From assembly GCA_031177765.1 (NCBI GenBank), contig JAPSKH010000005.1:1-64000 (forward strand): DNA of 64,000 nucleotides, in the 5' to 3' direction. Every line of letters begins with the position of its first letter. Position 1 is the first letter of the stretch. Of this stretch, positions 46,756 through 55,772 are shown piece after piece. Below the pieces are notes generated by a model. It saw nothing but the letters and a program-made list of their open reading frames with translations. It searched no databases and was not told the DNA's origin. Position numbers and translations under genes: made by a program. Source of the stretch: Microbacterium sp. GTDB taxonomy: Bacteria > Actinomycetota > Actinomycetes > Actinomycetales > Microbacteriaceae.

Positions 46756-47466
46756 ATGTCCAGCGATCGCGTCGTCCTCGTCACCGGTGGGAACCGCGGC
46801 ATCGGCCGCGCCATCGCGGAGCGCTTCGTCGCGCTGGGGTATCGCGTCGCCGTCACCGCCCGTTCCGGCGAAGGCCCGGAAGGCACCCTGACCGTGCGGG
46901 CGGACGTGACGGACGCCGCAGCCGTCGATGCCGCGTTCACCGAGGTGGAGAGCACGCTGGGCCCCGTGGAGATCGTGGTCGCCAATGCCGGGATCACGAA
47001 GGACACGCTGCTGGTCCGCATGACCGAGGAGGACTTCGACACCGTCGTGTCCACCAACCTCGGTGGCGCGTTCCGCGTGGTCAAGCGCGCGTCGAAGGGC
47101 ATGATGCGCGCGAAGTGGGGTCGCGTCGTCCTCATCTCGAGCGTCGTCGGCCTGTACGGCTCGGCGGGTCAGATCAACTACGCCGCGTCCAAGAGCGCGC
47201 TCGTCGGCTTCGCCCGGTCGCTGACCCGCGAGCTCGGCGGTCGGGGCATCACCGCGAACGTCGTCGCGCCCGGATTCATCGAGACCGACATGACCGCCGA
47301 GCTGCCCGAGGACACGCAGGCGGAGTACAAGCGGAACATCCCCGCGGGCCGCTTCGCCACGGCCGACGAGGTGGCCGGTGTGGTCGCGTGGATCGCCTCC
47401 GACGAGGCCGCCTACATCTCCGGCGCCGTCATCCCCGTGGACGGGGGACTGGGCATGGGTCATTGA
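46756..47466 (+). CDS. fabG: FabG-like 3-oxoacyl-ACP reductase (short-chain dehydrogenase)
   Basis: NAD(P)H-dependent reductase of 236 residues. The cofactor motif TGGNRGIG is at residues 10-17, NAG in VVANAGITKD, the catalytic Tyr142 and Lys146 in INYAASKSA with Ser in ISSVVG. The C-terminus PGFIETDM, GAVIPVDGGLGMGH is typical of FabG. GGGAG precedes the ATG at 46756; a -10 like TAGGCT lies at 46719-46724. In fatty acid synthesis it reduces 3-oxoacyl-ACP; other short-chain dehydrogenase substrates remain possible. Confidence 0.88.
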   Translation: MSSDRVVLVTGGNRGIGRAIAERFVALGYRVAVTARSGEGPEGTLTVRADVTDAAAVDAAFTEVESTLGPVEIVVANAGITKDTLLVRMTEEDFDTVVSTNLGGAFRVVKRASKGMMRAKWGRVVLISSVVGLYGSAGQINYAASKSALVGFARSLTRELGGRGITANVVAPGFIETDMTAELPEDTQAEYKRNIPAGRFATADEVAGVVAWIASDEAAYISGAVIPVDGGLGMGH

Positions 47467-47504
47467 CCCACGGCGGCTGACGTCCGGCCGCGCGACGACC
47501 GGTA

Positions 47505-48212
47505 TCAGCGAAGCGCCGCCAGAATCGCCTCGGCCACGGCGCCCGGCTTGGAGAACTGCGGCCAGTGGCCGGTGGGTTCGCCGTCCGCGTGGAGCTGCAC
47601 GATGTCGAGGTGCTCGAGCGCCGCGAGCTCGGACGCCCATGCCGGCGCCTGCTGGATGATCTCGCGGATCTGCGCCTCGGGGACCGTGCTCGTGATCATG
47701 GTCGCGGGCACGGCACGGCGCCGCTCGTCGCTGAGCGAGAGCGGGTCGGTGGGCACTCGCTGAGGCACCGACTGCATGCGCGCCGCTGCTGCCGCGCGCT
47801 TCTGCGGGTCCAGGTCGGCGATCTCGGACTCGTCGAAGGACTCCCACCCCGGGAACGGGATGACGCCGTCGACGATGGGGAACTCCCAGATGGACGCGCC
47901 GTCGGTCGGCGGGAACGTGTCGAGGAACACGATGCGCGCCACGCGGTCGACGCGCGCGTCGAGGGCGCCGTAGGCGACGTTCCCGCCTCCGGAGTGGCCG
48001 ACGAGCACGACGTCGCCGTCGAGACGGTCGACCTCGGCGACCGCCGCGCGCACCCAGTCGCCGATCCCGATCTCGGACGACTGGCTCGCCGGGGCTCCGA
48101 GGCCCGGCATCGTGAGCGGATGCGTCGTGTGCCCGGCTGCCTCGAGGGCGGGCGTCACCTCGCCCCACGTCGACGCGTCGAGCCACAGGCCGGGGATGAG
48201 GATGATGTGCAT
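47505..48212 (-). CDS. Alpha/beta hydrolase
   Basis: Hydrolase of 235 residues. It starts MHIILIPGLWLD, has the nucleophile serine in LVGHSGGGN, and a late GHWPQF histidine. The substrate is unknown; the family includes esterases and lactonases. TACATT ends 6 bases before the ATG, pointing to leaderless translation. A longer in-frame version would overlap serB and is rejected. Confidence 0.82.
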   Translation of the reverse strand: MHIILIPGLWLDASTWGEVTPALEAAGHTTHPLTMPGLGAPASQSSEIGIGDWVRAAVAEVDRLDGDVVLVGHSGGGNVAYGALDARVDRVARIVFLDTFPPTDGASIWEFPIVDGVIPFPGWESFDESEIADLDPQKRAAAAARMQSVPQRVPTDPLSLSDERRRAVPATMITSTVPEAQIREIIQQAPAWASELAALEHLDIVQLHADGEPTGHWPQFSKPGAVAEAILAALR

Positions 48213-48249
48213 GGGGCGAATGTACCCGGCACCGCCGACACCGGGGGCG

Positions 48250-48891
48250 TCACGGCAGCAGCGCGATGACCTCCGCGAGATCGACCGGCTGGACGACGAC
48301 ATCCGCGCGGCCGCGCACCGCGGGCTTGGCGTTGAAGGCCACGCCGAGTCCTGCCGCTTCCATCATGAGCAGGTCGTTGGCGCCGTCGCCGATGGCGATC
48401 GTGCGGGCAAGAGGCACGCCGAGCTCGTGCGCCCATTCCCGCAGCGCCGCGGCCTTGGCCTCGGCATCCACGATGTCCCCGTCCACGGCGCCGTCGAGCG
48501 TCCCGTTCGCGGTCGAGAGCCGGTTCGCGCGCCAGGTGTCCACGCCCAGGTCCGGCGCCACCGTGTCGAGGATCTCGTGGAACCCGCCGGAGACGACGCC
48601 GACGACACCGCGGCGCTCGTGCACCGCGTCGATGAGCTCCCGGACGCCGGGTGTCGGCTCGATGCGGGCCAGCACGCGCGCGAACGCCGCGACAGGCACC
48701 CCCTCGAGCGCGGCGACGCGCGACCTCAGGCTGGCGGCGAAGTCCACATCGCCGCGCATCGCGGCCTCCGTGGCGGCGGCCACCTCCGGGCCGCGGCCCG
48801 CCTCGTCGGCGAGGAGTTCGATGACCTCGTTGCGGATCAGCGTGGAATCGGCATCGAGGACGACAAGCAGGCGGGCAGGGGCGTCGGGCAT
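48250..48891 (-). CDS. serB: Phosphoserine phosphatase
   Basis: HAD-superfamily enzyme of 213 residues for the last step of serine synthesis. Motif I is VVLDADSTLI (Asp13 and Asp15), motif II in VVSGGF and the late motif IAIGDGANDLLMME complete the HAD set. TAGCGT ends 6 bases before the ATG, and GGAGGG lies in that gap. It is followed by the alpha/beta hydrolase gene after 37 bases. Confidence 0.9.
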   Translation of the reverse strand: MPDAPARLLVVLDADSTLIRNEVIELLADEAGRGPEVAAATEAAMRGDVDFAASLRSRVAALEGVPVAAFARVLARIEPTPGVRELIDAVHERRGVVGVVSGGFHEILDTVAPDLGVDTWRANRLSTANGTLDGAVDGDIVDAEAKAAALREWAHELGVPLARTIAIGDGANDLLMMEAAGLGVAFNAKPAVRGRADVVVQPVDLAEVIALLP

Positions 48892-48949
48892 CCCTCCACG
48901 CTAGCGGGAGCGCGTCCGTCGACATGGACGCCGGCCGCGCCCGCGCGCA

Positions 48950-50194
48950 TCAGCGCTCGACGCGCACGCCCTTCCCGACGACGGTGATCCCGCTGTCGGT
49001 GACGGTGAAGCCGCGCGCCAGGTCGCGCTCGCGATCCACCCCGACCGTCGCGCCGTCCTCGAGGACGACGTTCTTGTCGAGGATCGCCCGGTGGATGCGC
49101 GCCCCGGCGCCGACGTGGACGTGGTCGAAGAGGACGGAGTCGGTGATGGTGGAGCCGCCATCGGCGAGCGTCCACGGTCCGACGACGCTGCGCTCGAGGT
49201 GGGTGCCCGACAGGACCGAGCCGAGCGAGACGATCGAATCGATCGCGTTGCCGATGCGCCCGACCGAGTCGCGCACGAACTTCGCCGGCGGGGAGTTGAC
49301 CGCCTGGGAGTGGATCGGCCAGTCGGTGTTGTACAGGTTGAAGATCGGCAGGGTCGCGATCAGATCGCGATGGGCGTCGTAGAACGAGTCGATCGTTCCC
49401 ACGTCGCGCCAGTAGTAGCGGTCGCGGTCGGTGGATCCCGGCACGTCGTTGCGGTTCATGTCGTACACGCCCGCTTCGCCTCGCCCCACGAAGTAGGGGA
49501 TGATGTCGCCGCCCATGTCGTGGTTGGACGTCGGGATCTCGCCGTCGGCTTCGACGGCTTCGATCAGCGCATCGGCGTCGAAGATGTAGTTCCCCATGGA
49601 GGCGAGCACCTGGTCGGGCGCGTCGGCGAGACCGGTGGCGTTGAGGGGCTTCTCCAGGAACTGGTTGATCTTCACCGCGTCCTCCTGATCGACGTCGATG
49701 ACGCCGAACTGGTTGGCGAGCGAGATCGGCTGTCGGATGCCGGCGACCGTGGCGCGGGCGCCCGATTCCAGGTGCGCCGCCAGCATCTGCCGGAAGTCCA
49801 TGCGGTAGACGTGGTCGGCGCCGATGACCACGACGATGTCGGGCTGCTCGTCGTTGATGAGGTTCAGGCTCTGCAGGATCGCGTCGGCGGACCCGGAGAA
49901 CCAGCGCTTCCCCAGGCGCTGCTGCGCGGGCACCGAGGCGACATACGAGTCCAGGAGTGCCGACATGCGCCAGGTCTGGGAGATGTGCCGGTCGAGGCTG
50001 TGCGACTTGTACTGGGTCAGGACGACGATCTGACGCAGCCCGGAGTTGATCAGGTTCGAGATCGCGAAGTCGATCAGTCGGTACTGGCCGCCGAACGGCA
50101 CGGCGGGCTTGGCGCGGTCCGCGGTCAGAGGCATCAGCCGCTTGCCCTCGCCGCCGGCGAGGATGATTCCGAAGACCTTGGGCGCTCCTGGCAT
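48950..50194 (-). CDS. glgC: Glucose-1-phosphate adenylyltransferase (ADP-glucose pyrophosphorylase)
   Basis: Makes ADP-glucose from glucose 1-phosphate and ATP, the first committed step of glycogen synthesis. The 414-residue protein has [28 protein letters not shown], then [10 protein letters not shown], the [15 protein letters not shown] block, [19 protein letters not shown] and a C-terminal left-handed beta-helix domain. TAGTGT ends 6 bases before the ATG. glgA is divergent 75 bp away. Confidence 0.95.
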   Translation of the reverse strand: MPGAPKVFGIILAGGEGKRLMPLTADRAKPAVPFGGQYRLIDFAISNLINSGLRQIVVLTQYKSHSLDRHISQTWRMSALLDSYVASVPAQQRLGKRWFSGSADAILQSLNLINDEQPDIVVVIGADHVYRMDFRQMLAAHLESGARATVAGIRQPISLANQFGVIDVDQEDAVKINQFLEKPLNATGLADAPDQVLASMGNYIFDADALIEAVEADGEIPTSNHDMGGDIIPYFVGRGEAGVYDMNRNDVPGSTDRDRYYWRDVGTIDSFYDAHRDLIATLPIFNLYNTDWPIHSQAVNSPPAKFVRDSVGRIGNAIDSIVSLGSVLSGTHLERSVVGPWTLADGGSTITDSVLFDHVHVGAGARIHRAILDKNVVLEDGATVGVDRERDLARGFTVTDSGITVVGKGVRVER

Positions 50195-50269
50195 GGCACA
50201 ACACTAGGGCCCGCGCCCCGGGCGGGCCACCGGCTGCACGGGGGTTGCGCGTGTACTAGCGTTCGTGGC

Positions 50270-51481
50270 ATGCGCGTCGATGTCGTGACCAAGGAGTACC
50301 CGCCCGAGATCTATGGGGGAGCGGGTGTCCACGTCACAGAACTGGTCAAGGCGCTGCGGGAGCCGGGGCCGGATCGTGACGGCGTCGACGTGCGGGTGCG
50401 CGCGTTCGGCGCCGAGCGTGACGAGGCCGGCACGACGTCGTACTCGGTCCCGGCCGAACTCGCCGGGGCGAACGCGGCGGTCCAGACGCTGGGGACGGAC
50501 CTGGCGATCGTGACAGACGTCGCCGGCGCCGACGTGGTGCACAGCCACACCTGGTACGCCAACTTCGCCGGCCACCTCGCTTCGCTGCTGCACGGCATCC
50601 CGCACATCGTCACCGCGCACAGCCTGGAGCCGCTGCGCCCGTGGAAGGCCGAGCAGCTCGGCGGGGGGTACGCCGTCTCGAGCTGGATCGAGCGCACCGC
50701 GTATCAGGGAGCGGCCGCGATCGTCGCCGTGAGCGAGGGCATGCGCGCCGACATCCTCCGCAGCTACCCCGATCTGGATCCTGCCAAGGTGCGTGTCATC
50801 TACAACGGCATCGACGTGTCGGCGTGGCACCCGGTCGACGATGCCGAGCTGCTCACCGGCTTCGGGATCGATCCCGCCCGGCCGTCCGTGGTCTTCGTGG
50901 GGCGCATCACACGTCAGAAGGGCCTTCCGTACTTCCTCCGCGCCGCCGAGCGGCTCCCCGCCGACGTGCAGGTCGTGCTCTGCGCCGGAGCTCCCGACAC
51001 GCCGCAGATCATGGCCGAGGTGCAGGATCTCGTGCGCGGGCTGCAGGCCGGCCGTCAGGGCGTGGTCTGGCTGGATCGCATGCTGTCCCGGCACGAGCTG
51101 AGCGCCATCCTGTCGGCGGCCACGACATTCGTCTGCCCGTCGGTGTATGAACCGCTCGGCATCGTCAACCTCGAGGCGATGGCGTGCGGGGCGGCGGTCG
51201 TCGGCACGGCGACCGGCGGCATCCCCGAGGTCGTCGTCGACGGCGTGACGGGCCGCCTCGTCCCCATCGAGCAGGTGCAGGACGGCACGGGAACGCCGCT
51301 GGATCCCGAGCGCTTCGTCGCCGACCTCGCGCGCGTGCTGACGGAGGTCGTCAGCGACCCCGAGCAGGCGCGCGCCTACGGGGCGGCGGGTCGTCGGCGG
51401 GCGACCGAGGACTTCAGCTGGGCCACGATCGCGGAGCAGACGGCGGCGCTGTACGCGGAGGTCGCGGCGCGCGGCCGATAG
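50270..51481 (+). CDS. glgA: Glycogen synthase / glycosyltransferase (GT4-type GlgA)
   Basis: Glycosyltransferase of 403 residues with the GlgA start MRVDVVTKEYPPEIYGGAGVHV, VVHSHTWYAN, and the C-terminal lobe GRITRQKGLPYFLRA and PSVYEPLGIVNLEAMACGAAVVG, which holds the E-x7-E site. This is the actinobacterial short GlgA/GlgM-like type, which may use ADP-glucose for glycogen or for maltose 1-phosphate. TAGCGT lies 7 bases before the ATG. Divergent from glgC. Confidence 0.9.
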   Translation: MRVDVVTKEYPPEIYGGAGVHVTELVKALREPGPDRDGVDVRVRAFGAERDEAGTTSYSVPAELAGANAAVQTLGTDLAIVTDVAGADVVHSHTWYANFAGHLASLLHGIPHIVTAHSLEPLRPWKAEQLGGGYAVSSWIERTAYQGAAAIVAVSEGMRADILRSYPDLDPAKVRVIYNGIDVSAWHPVDDAELLTGFGIDPARPSVVFVGRITRQKGLPYFLRAAERLPADVQVVLCAGAPDTPQIMAEVQDLVRGLQAGRQGVVWLDRMLSRHELSAILSAATTFVCPSVYEPLGIVNLEAMACGAAVVGTATGGIPEVVVDGVTGRLVPIEQVQDGTGTPLDPERFVADLARVLTEVVSDPEQARAYGAAGRRRATEDFSWATIAEQTAALYAEVAARGR

Positions 51482-51490
51482 GCTAACGGC

Positions 51491-52276
51491 ATGCCCCAGG
51501 TGCTCGAATTCTCCGACGTCGTCGTCCGCCGAAACGCCCGGAACATCGTCGACCACCTGGACTGGAACGTTCGCGACGACCAGCGCTGGGTCATCCTCGG
51601 ACCCAACGGCGCCGGGAAGACCACCGTCCTGCAGCTGGCCGACACGCTGATGCATCCGACGTCGGGCGTCGTGTCCATCCTCGGCGAGCGGCTCGGCCGC
51701 ACAGACGTGTTCGAGCTGCGGCCGCGCATCGGGTTCGCCTCGTCCGCGATGGCCCGCCGCGTGCCTCCGGAGGAGACGGTGCTCAACGTCGTCCTGACCG
51801 CGGCGTACTCGGTGCTCGGGCGCTGGCGCGAGGACTACGAGGACATCGACGAGCGTCGCGCGCTGCGCGTCCTGGCGGAGTGGCGACTGGACCACCTGGC
51901 CGATCGCACGTTCGGCACCCTCAGCGACGGCGAGCAGAAGCGCGTCCAGATCGCACGCGCGGTCATGACCGACCCCGAACTGCTGCTGCTGGACGAGCCC
52001 ACGGCGAGCCTGGACCTCGGCGCGCGCGAGGAGCTCCTGGAGCTCCTGGGCGGATACGCGCAGGCTCCCACGACGCCCGCGATGATCATGGTCACCCACC
52101 ACGTCGAGGAGATCCCGCTGGGGTTCACCCACGTGCTCCTGCTCGCGGACGGCCGGGCGGTGGCATCCGGACCCATCGCCCAGACGCTCACCGGCGACGC
52201 GCTCAGCGAGACGTTCGGCGTGCCGATCAAGCTCACGGAGGATGGCGGCCGGTACGCCGCCCGCGCGGCGCGCTGA
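51491..52276 (+). CDS. ABC transporter ATP-binding protein without a membrane partner
   Basis: Single ATPase domain of 261 residues, with Walker A GPNGAGKTT, signature LSDGEQKRVQIARA (with D in place of the usual G of LSGGE) and Walker B LLLLDEPTASLDLG. It resembles ModF-like or short YbbL-type ATPases. The TAGGCT box at 51479-51484 overlaps the glgA stop, 6 bases before the ATG. No permease gene is nearby, so it may pair elsewhere or act in the cytosol. Confidence 0.8.
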   Translation: MPQVLEFSDVVVRRNARNIVDHLDWNVRDDQRWVILGPNGAGKTTVLQLADTLMHPTSGVVSILGERLGRTDVFELRPRIGFASSAMARRVPPEETVLNVVLTAAYSVLGRWREDYEDIDERRALRVLAEWRLDHLADRTFGTLSDGEQKRVQIARAVMTDPELLLLDEPTASLDLGAREELLELLGGYAQAPTTPAMIMVTHHVEEIPLGFTHVLLLADGRAVASGPIAQTLTGDALSETFGVPIKLTEDGGRYAARAAR

Positions 52277-52316
52277 GATCGCACGGCGCGATTCCGCCGA
52301 GGCGCCCATCGCCTGA

Positions 52317-52397
52317 TAGAATCGCTCTTTGGTGCGCTCGCACCGCAGACTTTGACCGTCCTGGCAAAATCCAGGACACACTCCTCAAAGGATCATC
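52317..52397 (+). ncRNA. Structured leader of rpmE2 (candidate ribosomal protein leader)
   Basis: TAGAAT at 52317-52322 is a -10 box. Two hairpins follow: GGTGC-N4-GCACC (52331-52344) and GTCCTGG-N6-CCAGGAC (52358-52377), ending before AAAGGA of rpmE2. Several L31 leader motifs are described in actinobacteria; this is a candidate, but I cannot confirm a match. Confidence 0.5.
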
Positions 52398-52655
52398 ATG
52401 AAGACTGACATCCACCCCGAGTACCGTGCCGTCGTGTTCCGCGACCTCGGCTCCGGCGACACCTTCCTCACCCGCTCGACGGTGAGCAGCGACAAGACCA
52501 TCGAGCTCGACGGCGTCGAGTACCCCGTCATCGACGTCGAGATCTCGTCCGCCTCGCACCCGTTCTACACGGGCAAGCAGCGCATCCTCGACTCGGCCGG
52601 TCGCGTCGAGAAGTTCAACCAGCGCTTCAAGAACTTCGGCGGCGGCTCCAAGTAA
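52398..52655 (+). CDS. rpmE2: 50S ribosomal protein L31 type B
   Basis: Zinc-independent L31 of 85 residues. It has [25 protein letters not shown], and [35 protein letters not shown], and lacks the CxxC pairs of the zinc-binding type. In many actinobacteria this form is induced by zinc starvation under Zur; I see no clear Zur box here. It has its own promoter, leader and terminator. Confidence 0.95.
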   Translation: MKTDIHPEYRAVVFRDLGSGDTFLTRSTVSSDKTIELDGVEYPVIDVEISSASHPFYTGKQRILDSAGRVEKFNQRFKNFGGGSK

Positions 52656-52668
52656 GCCCCGTCGCCTG

Positions 52669-52696
52669 GAAGACCCCGTCCTCGGACGGGGTCTTC
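52669..52696 (+). terminator. Intrinsic terminator of rpmE2
   Basis: 12-bp perfect stem (52669-52680 with 52685-52696) around CTCG, followed by GTGTT, 13 bases after the stop. Confidence 0.85.
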
Positions 52697-52781
52697 GTGT
52701 TCCCGCCGGGTCCGCCGCAGCGGGCGGGCCGGGGCGGTGCGACCCGCTCACCCTGATCGGAGCGGCTCGTAGACTCGAGGT

Positions 52782-53681
52782 GTGACCGTCGCCAACCCGT
52801 ACGCGCAGCTGCTCGACGACCTGCCGGTGACGCGGCGGGAGGCCACGATCCTCGGCTCCGCGACGTCGTACTGGGCGTACGGTCCCGAGGACGCGTCCAC
52901 GACGATCGTCGCGGTGCACGGCTTCCGCGGCGAGCATCACGGGCTCGAACCCGTCGTGGCCCATCTGCCCGAGGTCCGGGTGATCTCACCCGACCTGCCG
53001 GGATTCGGCGAGACGCCGCCGATCCCGCACCGGCGGCATGACCTCCGCCTGTACGCGCAATGGCTGACGGCATTCGTGGACGCGGTCGCGCCCGGAGCCG
53101 TCATCCTGGGGCACTCGTTCGGCTCCATCGTCGTCGCCGCCGCGGTCGCCGACGGACTCCCGACGCCGCGCGTCATCCTGGTGAACCCGATCGGCGCTCC
53201 GGCGCTCGAGGGCCCGCGGGGGATGCTCACCCGCCTGGCGGTCTTCTACTACTGGGCCGGCGCCCGGCTGCCTCGTCCCCTCGGCGAGGCGCTGCTGCGC
53301 AACGGACTCATCGTGCGGGTGATGAGCATCTCCATGGCAAAGACCAGGGACCGGCTGCTGCGGCGCTTCGTCCACGAACAGCACGACACCTACTTCTCAC
53401 GGTTCGCCGACCGCGACGTGCTGCACGACGCGTTCGTGGCGTCGGTCTCGCACGACGTGCGCGCCTTCGCTCCTCGCATCCCGCAGCCGACGCTCCTGGT
53501 CGCCGCACAACGTGACGACATCACGCCCATCGAGGCCGAACGGCGCCTTGCGCGCCTGTTCCCCGACGCACAGCTGGTGGAGATCCCCGAGGTCGGCCAC
53601 CTGATCCACTACGAGACGCCTGCGCCGGCCGCCGCGGCGATCAGACGGTTCCTCGCGCCTTCCGACGACGATAGGCGATGA
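52782..53681 (+). CDS. Alpha/beta fold hydrolase
   Basis: Hydrolase of 299 residues with the serine nucleophile in LGHSFGSIV, DLPGFGETP as the oxyanion-side loop, and late AAQRDDITP and GHLIHYE segments supplying aspartate and histidine. The substrate is unknown. The GTG start has TAGACT 6 bases upstream. Its 3' end overlaps the converging CGNR gene by 41 bases. Confidence 0.85.
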   Translation: MTVANPYAQLLDDLPVTRREATILGSATSYWAYGPEDASTTIVAVHGFRGEHHGLEPVVAHLPEVRVISPDLPGFGETPPIPHRRHDLRLYAQWLTAFVDAVAPGAVILGHSFGSIVVAAAVADGLPTPRVILVNPIGAPALEGPRGMLTRLAVFYYWAGARLPRPLGEALLRNGLIVRVMSISMAKTRDRLLRRFVHEQHDTYFSRFADRDVLHDAFVASVSHDVRAFAPRIPQPTLLVAAQRDDITPIEAERRLARLFPDAQLVEIPEVGHLIHYETPAPAAAAIRRFLAPSDDDRR

Positions 53682-54195
53682 CGTTCATGCGGTTGCCGCA
53701 GTTGCCGGTGTCGCAGTAGCGTTTCGAGCCGTTCTTCGAGAAGTCCACGTAGACGCTGTCGCAGTCATCGGCGGAGCACAGCCGGATGCGGTCGTACTGG
53801 TCCGAGCGGATGACGTCGACGAACGCCATCGCGGTCTCGACCAGGATCCGGGTGGCCAGCGGCGCATCGTCGGAGGTAGCGTGCACGTGCCAGTCGAAGC
53901 CGTCGTGGATGACCAGGCGGGGGAGGGCGTGACCGTCGCGAAGCATGTCATTGACCAGCGGCACGGCGTGCTCCCGATCCACCTCCCAGAGCCGACGCAG
54001 CCGCGACCGGATGCCGCGAAGGGCTTCGAGCTCCGCCTCGTCGCGACGGATGGCGCCGGTGTACGGGTGGGCCGAGAGGAACGCCTCCAGATCCTCGCCG
54101 CTGGTCAGCGCGTCCTCGTCGTCGAATCCCGGAAGCGTGTTGACCAGGTGCGCGGCGGCGGCGAGACTCCGCTGCGTGTCATGGATGAATACCAC
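53641..54195 (-). CDS. CGNR zinc-finger / ABATE-domain regulator
   Basis: Protein of 184 residues. The N-terminal ABATE-like stress-response domain is followed by a C-terminal CGNR zinc finger: LCSADDC then YCDTGNCGNRMNVIAYRRR. Such proteins are thought to be transcription regulators. I chose the GTG at 54195 because AGGAG lies 5 bases upstream; a TTG 15 bases earlier would put that site inside the gene. It is divergent from the EamA transporter, its likely target. Confidence 0.88.
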   Translation of the reverse strand: MVFIHDTQRSLAAAAHLVNTLPGFDDEDALTSGEDLEAFLSAHPYTGAIRRDEAELEALRGIRSRLRRLWEVDREHAVPLVNDMLRDGHALPRLVIHDGFDWHVHATSDDAPLATRILVETAMAFVDVIRSDQYDRIRLCSADDCDSVYVDFSKNGSKRYCDTGNCGNRMNVIAYRRRKARGTV

Positions 54196-54196
54196 A

Positions 54197-54277
54197 TTGA
54201 CTCCTGACAACCCGGGTGGCTACTGTCATCATCGTACGCATGCTTCGCCCCTGACAGTCGGATGTCGCCCATGACAG
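54197..54277 (+). promoter_or_regulatory. Divergent promoter region between CGNR regulator and EamA transporter
   Basis: TTGACT (54197-54202), 18 bases, TACTGT (54221-54226) is a promoter toward the transporter. The element TGACA occurs at 54205, 54252 and 54272 and inverted (TGTCA) at 54224, giving TGACA-N14-TGTCA over the promoter. It may bind the CGNR protein. Confidence 0.5.
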
Positions 54278-55281
54278 CTTCCACCGGTTCGATCCCACTG
54301 GCCGGCGTCGTGGTGCACGACATCGCCCGTCGCCGCGCGCGCACCAGCGGGCTGGTCCTGGGGCTCGCCTCGGCGCTGGCCTTCTCCTCCAGCGGCCCCT
54401 TCGTCAAGCCGCTGCTCGAGGCCGGATGGTCGCTGGGGGCGGCGCTGCTGGTGCGCATGGGCGTCGCAGGCCTGATCCTCGCGCCGGCTCTCGTGATGGC
54501 CGTGAGACGCCAGCCCGGTCTGCTGCGGCGGCACGGAAGGATCATCCTCGCCTTCGGGCTGATGCCCGTCCTGGGCTGCCAGCTGTTCTTCTTCTCCGCG
54601 ATGCAGCGCATGCCGGTGGCCGTGGCGCTGCTGATCCAGTACCTCGCCCCCGTCCTGCTCGTCGCGTTCGTGTGGATCCGCACCCGCCGGGCGCCATCGG
54701 CCCTCGTCCTGTGGGGATCGCTCGTCGCGATCGCCGGGCTCGTGCTCGTCGTCGACATCTCCGGAGCCGCGTTCGACCTCGTCGGGACCCTCCTCGCCCT
54801 CGGTGCCGCGTTGTGCGTCTGCGCGTACTTCGTGATCTCCGAGCGCGCCGGGGACGACCTTCCGCCTCTCGCCCTCGCGTCCGGCGGCCTGCTGACCGGC
54901 GCAGCCATCGTGGGCGTCCTGTGCCTGAGCGGGCTCCTGCCTTTCCGCGCTCCCGACGTGATCGTCGTCCTGGCGGGGACCGAGGTGGCGTGGTTCGTCC
55001 CGCTGCTGTGGGTCGCGGGGGTGGCCACGACGCTCGGCTACGCGCTCGGCGTCATGGCCGTGCCGCGAATCGGCTCGCGCGTGGCGTCCTTCGTCGGACT
55101 GTCCGAAGTGCTGTTCGCCCTCGCGTTCGCGTGGCTCTTCCTCGGCGAAGTCCCCGGGCCCGTTCAGTTCGTCGGCGGGGCGCTGATCCTCGTCGGGGTC
55201 GTGCTCGTGCGCGCGGAAGCCGACTCAGCGCGGAAGGATGCCGCCCCGGCGGTCAGGCGCCCCGTCGCGCCAGCTCCATGA
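54262..55281 (+). CDS. EamA/DMT-family transporter
   Basis: Membrane protein of 339 residues with ten predicted helices in two EamA repeats, for example SALAFSSSGPFVKPLLEAGWSLGAALLVRMGVAGLIL and LCVCAYFVISERAGDDLPPLALASGGLLTGA. The second repeat ends in LFLGEVPGPVQFVGGALILVGVVLV. Members export amino acids or metabolites; the substrate here is unknown. An ATG 9 bases downstream is an alternative start. The 3' end overlaps the converging Lrp-type gene by 29 bases. Confidence 0.85.
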   Translation: MSPMTASTGSIPLAGVVVHDIARRRARTSGLVLGLASALAFSSSGPFVKPLLEAGWSLGAALLVRMGVAGLILAPALVMAVRRQPGLLRRHGRIILAFGLMPVLGCQLFFFSAMQRMPVAVALLIQYLAPVLLVAFVWIRTRRAPSALVLWGSLVAIAGLVLVVDISGAAFDLVGTLLALGAALCVCAYFVISERAGDDLPPLALASGGLLTGAAIVGVLCLSGLLPFRAPDVIVVLAGTEVAWFVPLLWVAGVATTLGYALGVMAVPRIGSRVASFVGLSEVLFALAFAWLFLGEVPGPVQFVGGALILVGVVLVRAEADSARKDAAPAVRRPVAPAP

Positions 55282-55726
55282 GCGGAGTCACCCGGTGGGG
55301 GATCACCTCGCCCATGACCAGCGAGGTCTCGGTGCGCTCGACGCCCTCGATGGAGAGGATGCGCGCGTCGGTGTCGAACAGATGCCGCGTGTCGCGGCAG
55401 GCCACCCGCACCAGCAGGTCGACCTGACCTGAGAGGCCATGTGCCTGCACGACCTCGGGGACGCGAGCGAGCTCGACGCTGATGCGCGGGAGGTCCGCCT
55501 GGCGAACGATGACGCTGATGAACGCCTCGATGGGGAACCCCAGCGAAGAAGACGAGATCGCTCGCTCGTACGAGAGGAAAACGCCGGAGCGCTCCAACCG
55601 CGCCATGCGCGCCTGGACGGTGTTGCGTGACAGGCCCAGTCGCTCGGCGAGCGCCACGACGGTGGCGCGGGGGTCTGTCGAGAGGGCGGCGAGAAGCTCG
55701 AGGTCGACGTGGTCCAGAGCGGCCAT
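55253..55726 (-). CDS. Lrp/AsnC-family transcriptional regulator
   Basis: Regulator of 157 residues. The N-terminal helix-turn-helix is in LDHVDLELLAALSTDPRATVVALAERLGLSRNTVQARMARLE, followed by the RAM ligand-binding domain (AFISVIVR, VVQAHGLSGQVDLLVRVACRD, GVERTETSLVMGEV). It is divergent from bkdABC, the classic place of a Bkd regulator that senses branched-chain amino acids; that role is inference. I chose the ATG at 55726; a TTG/GTG-type extension to 55762 lacks support. Confidence 0.9.
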   Translation of the reverse strand: MAALDHVDLELLAALSTDPRATVVALAERLGLSRNTVQARMARLERSGVFLSYERAISSSSLGFPIEAFISVIVRQADLPRISVELARVPEVVQAHGLSGQVDLLVRVACRDTRHLFDTDARILSIEGVERTETSLVMGEVIPHRVTPLMELARRGA

Positions 55727-55772
55727 AGTGCCAAACGGTAGCACGGTCTGGGGGAAGCGCATTTGTCATCGT

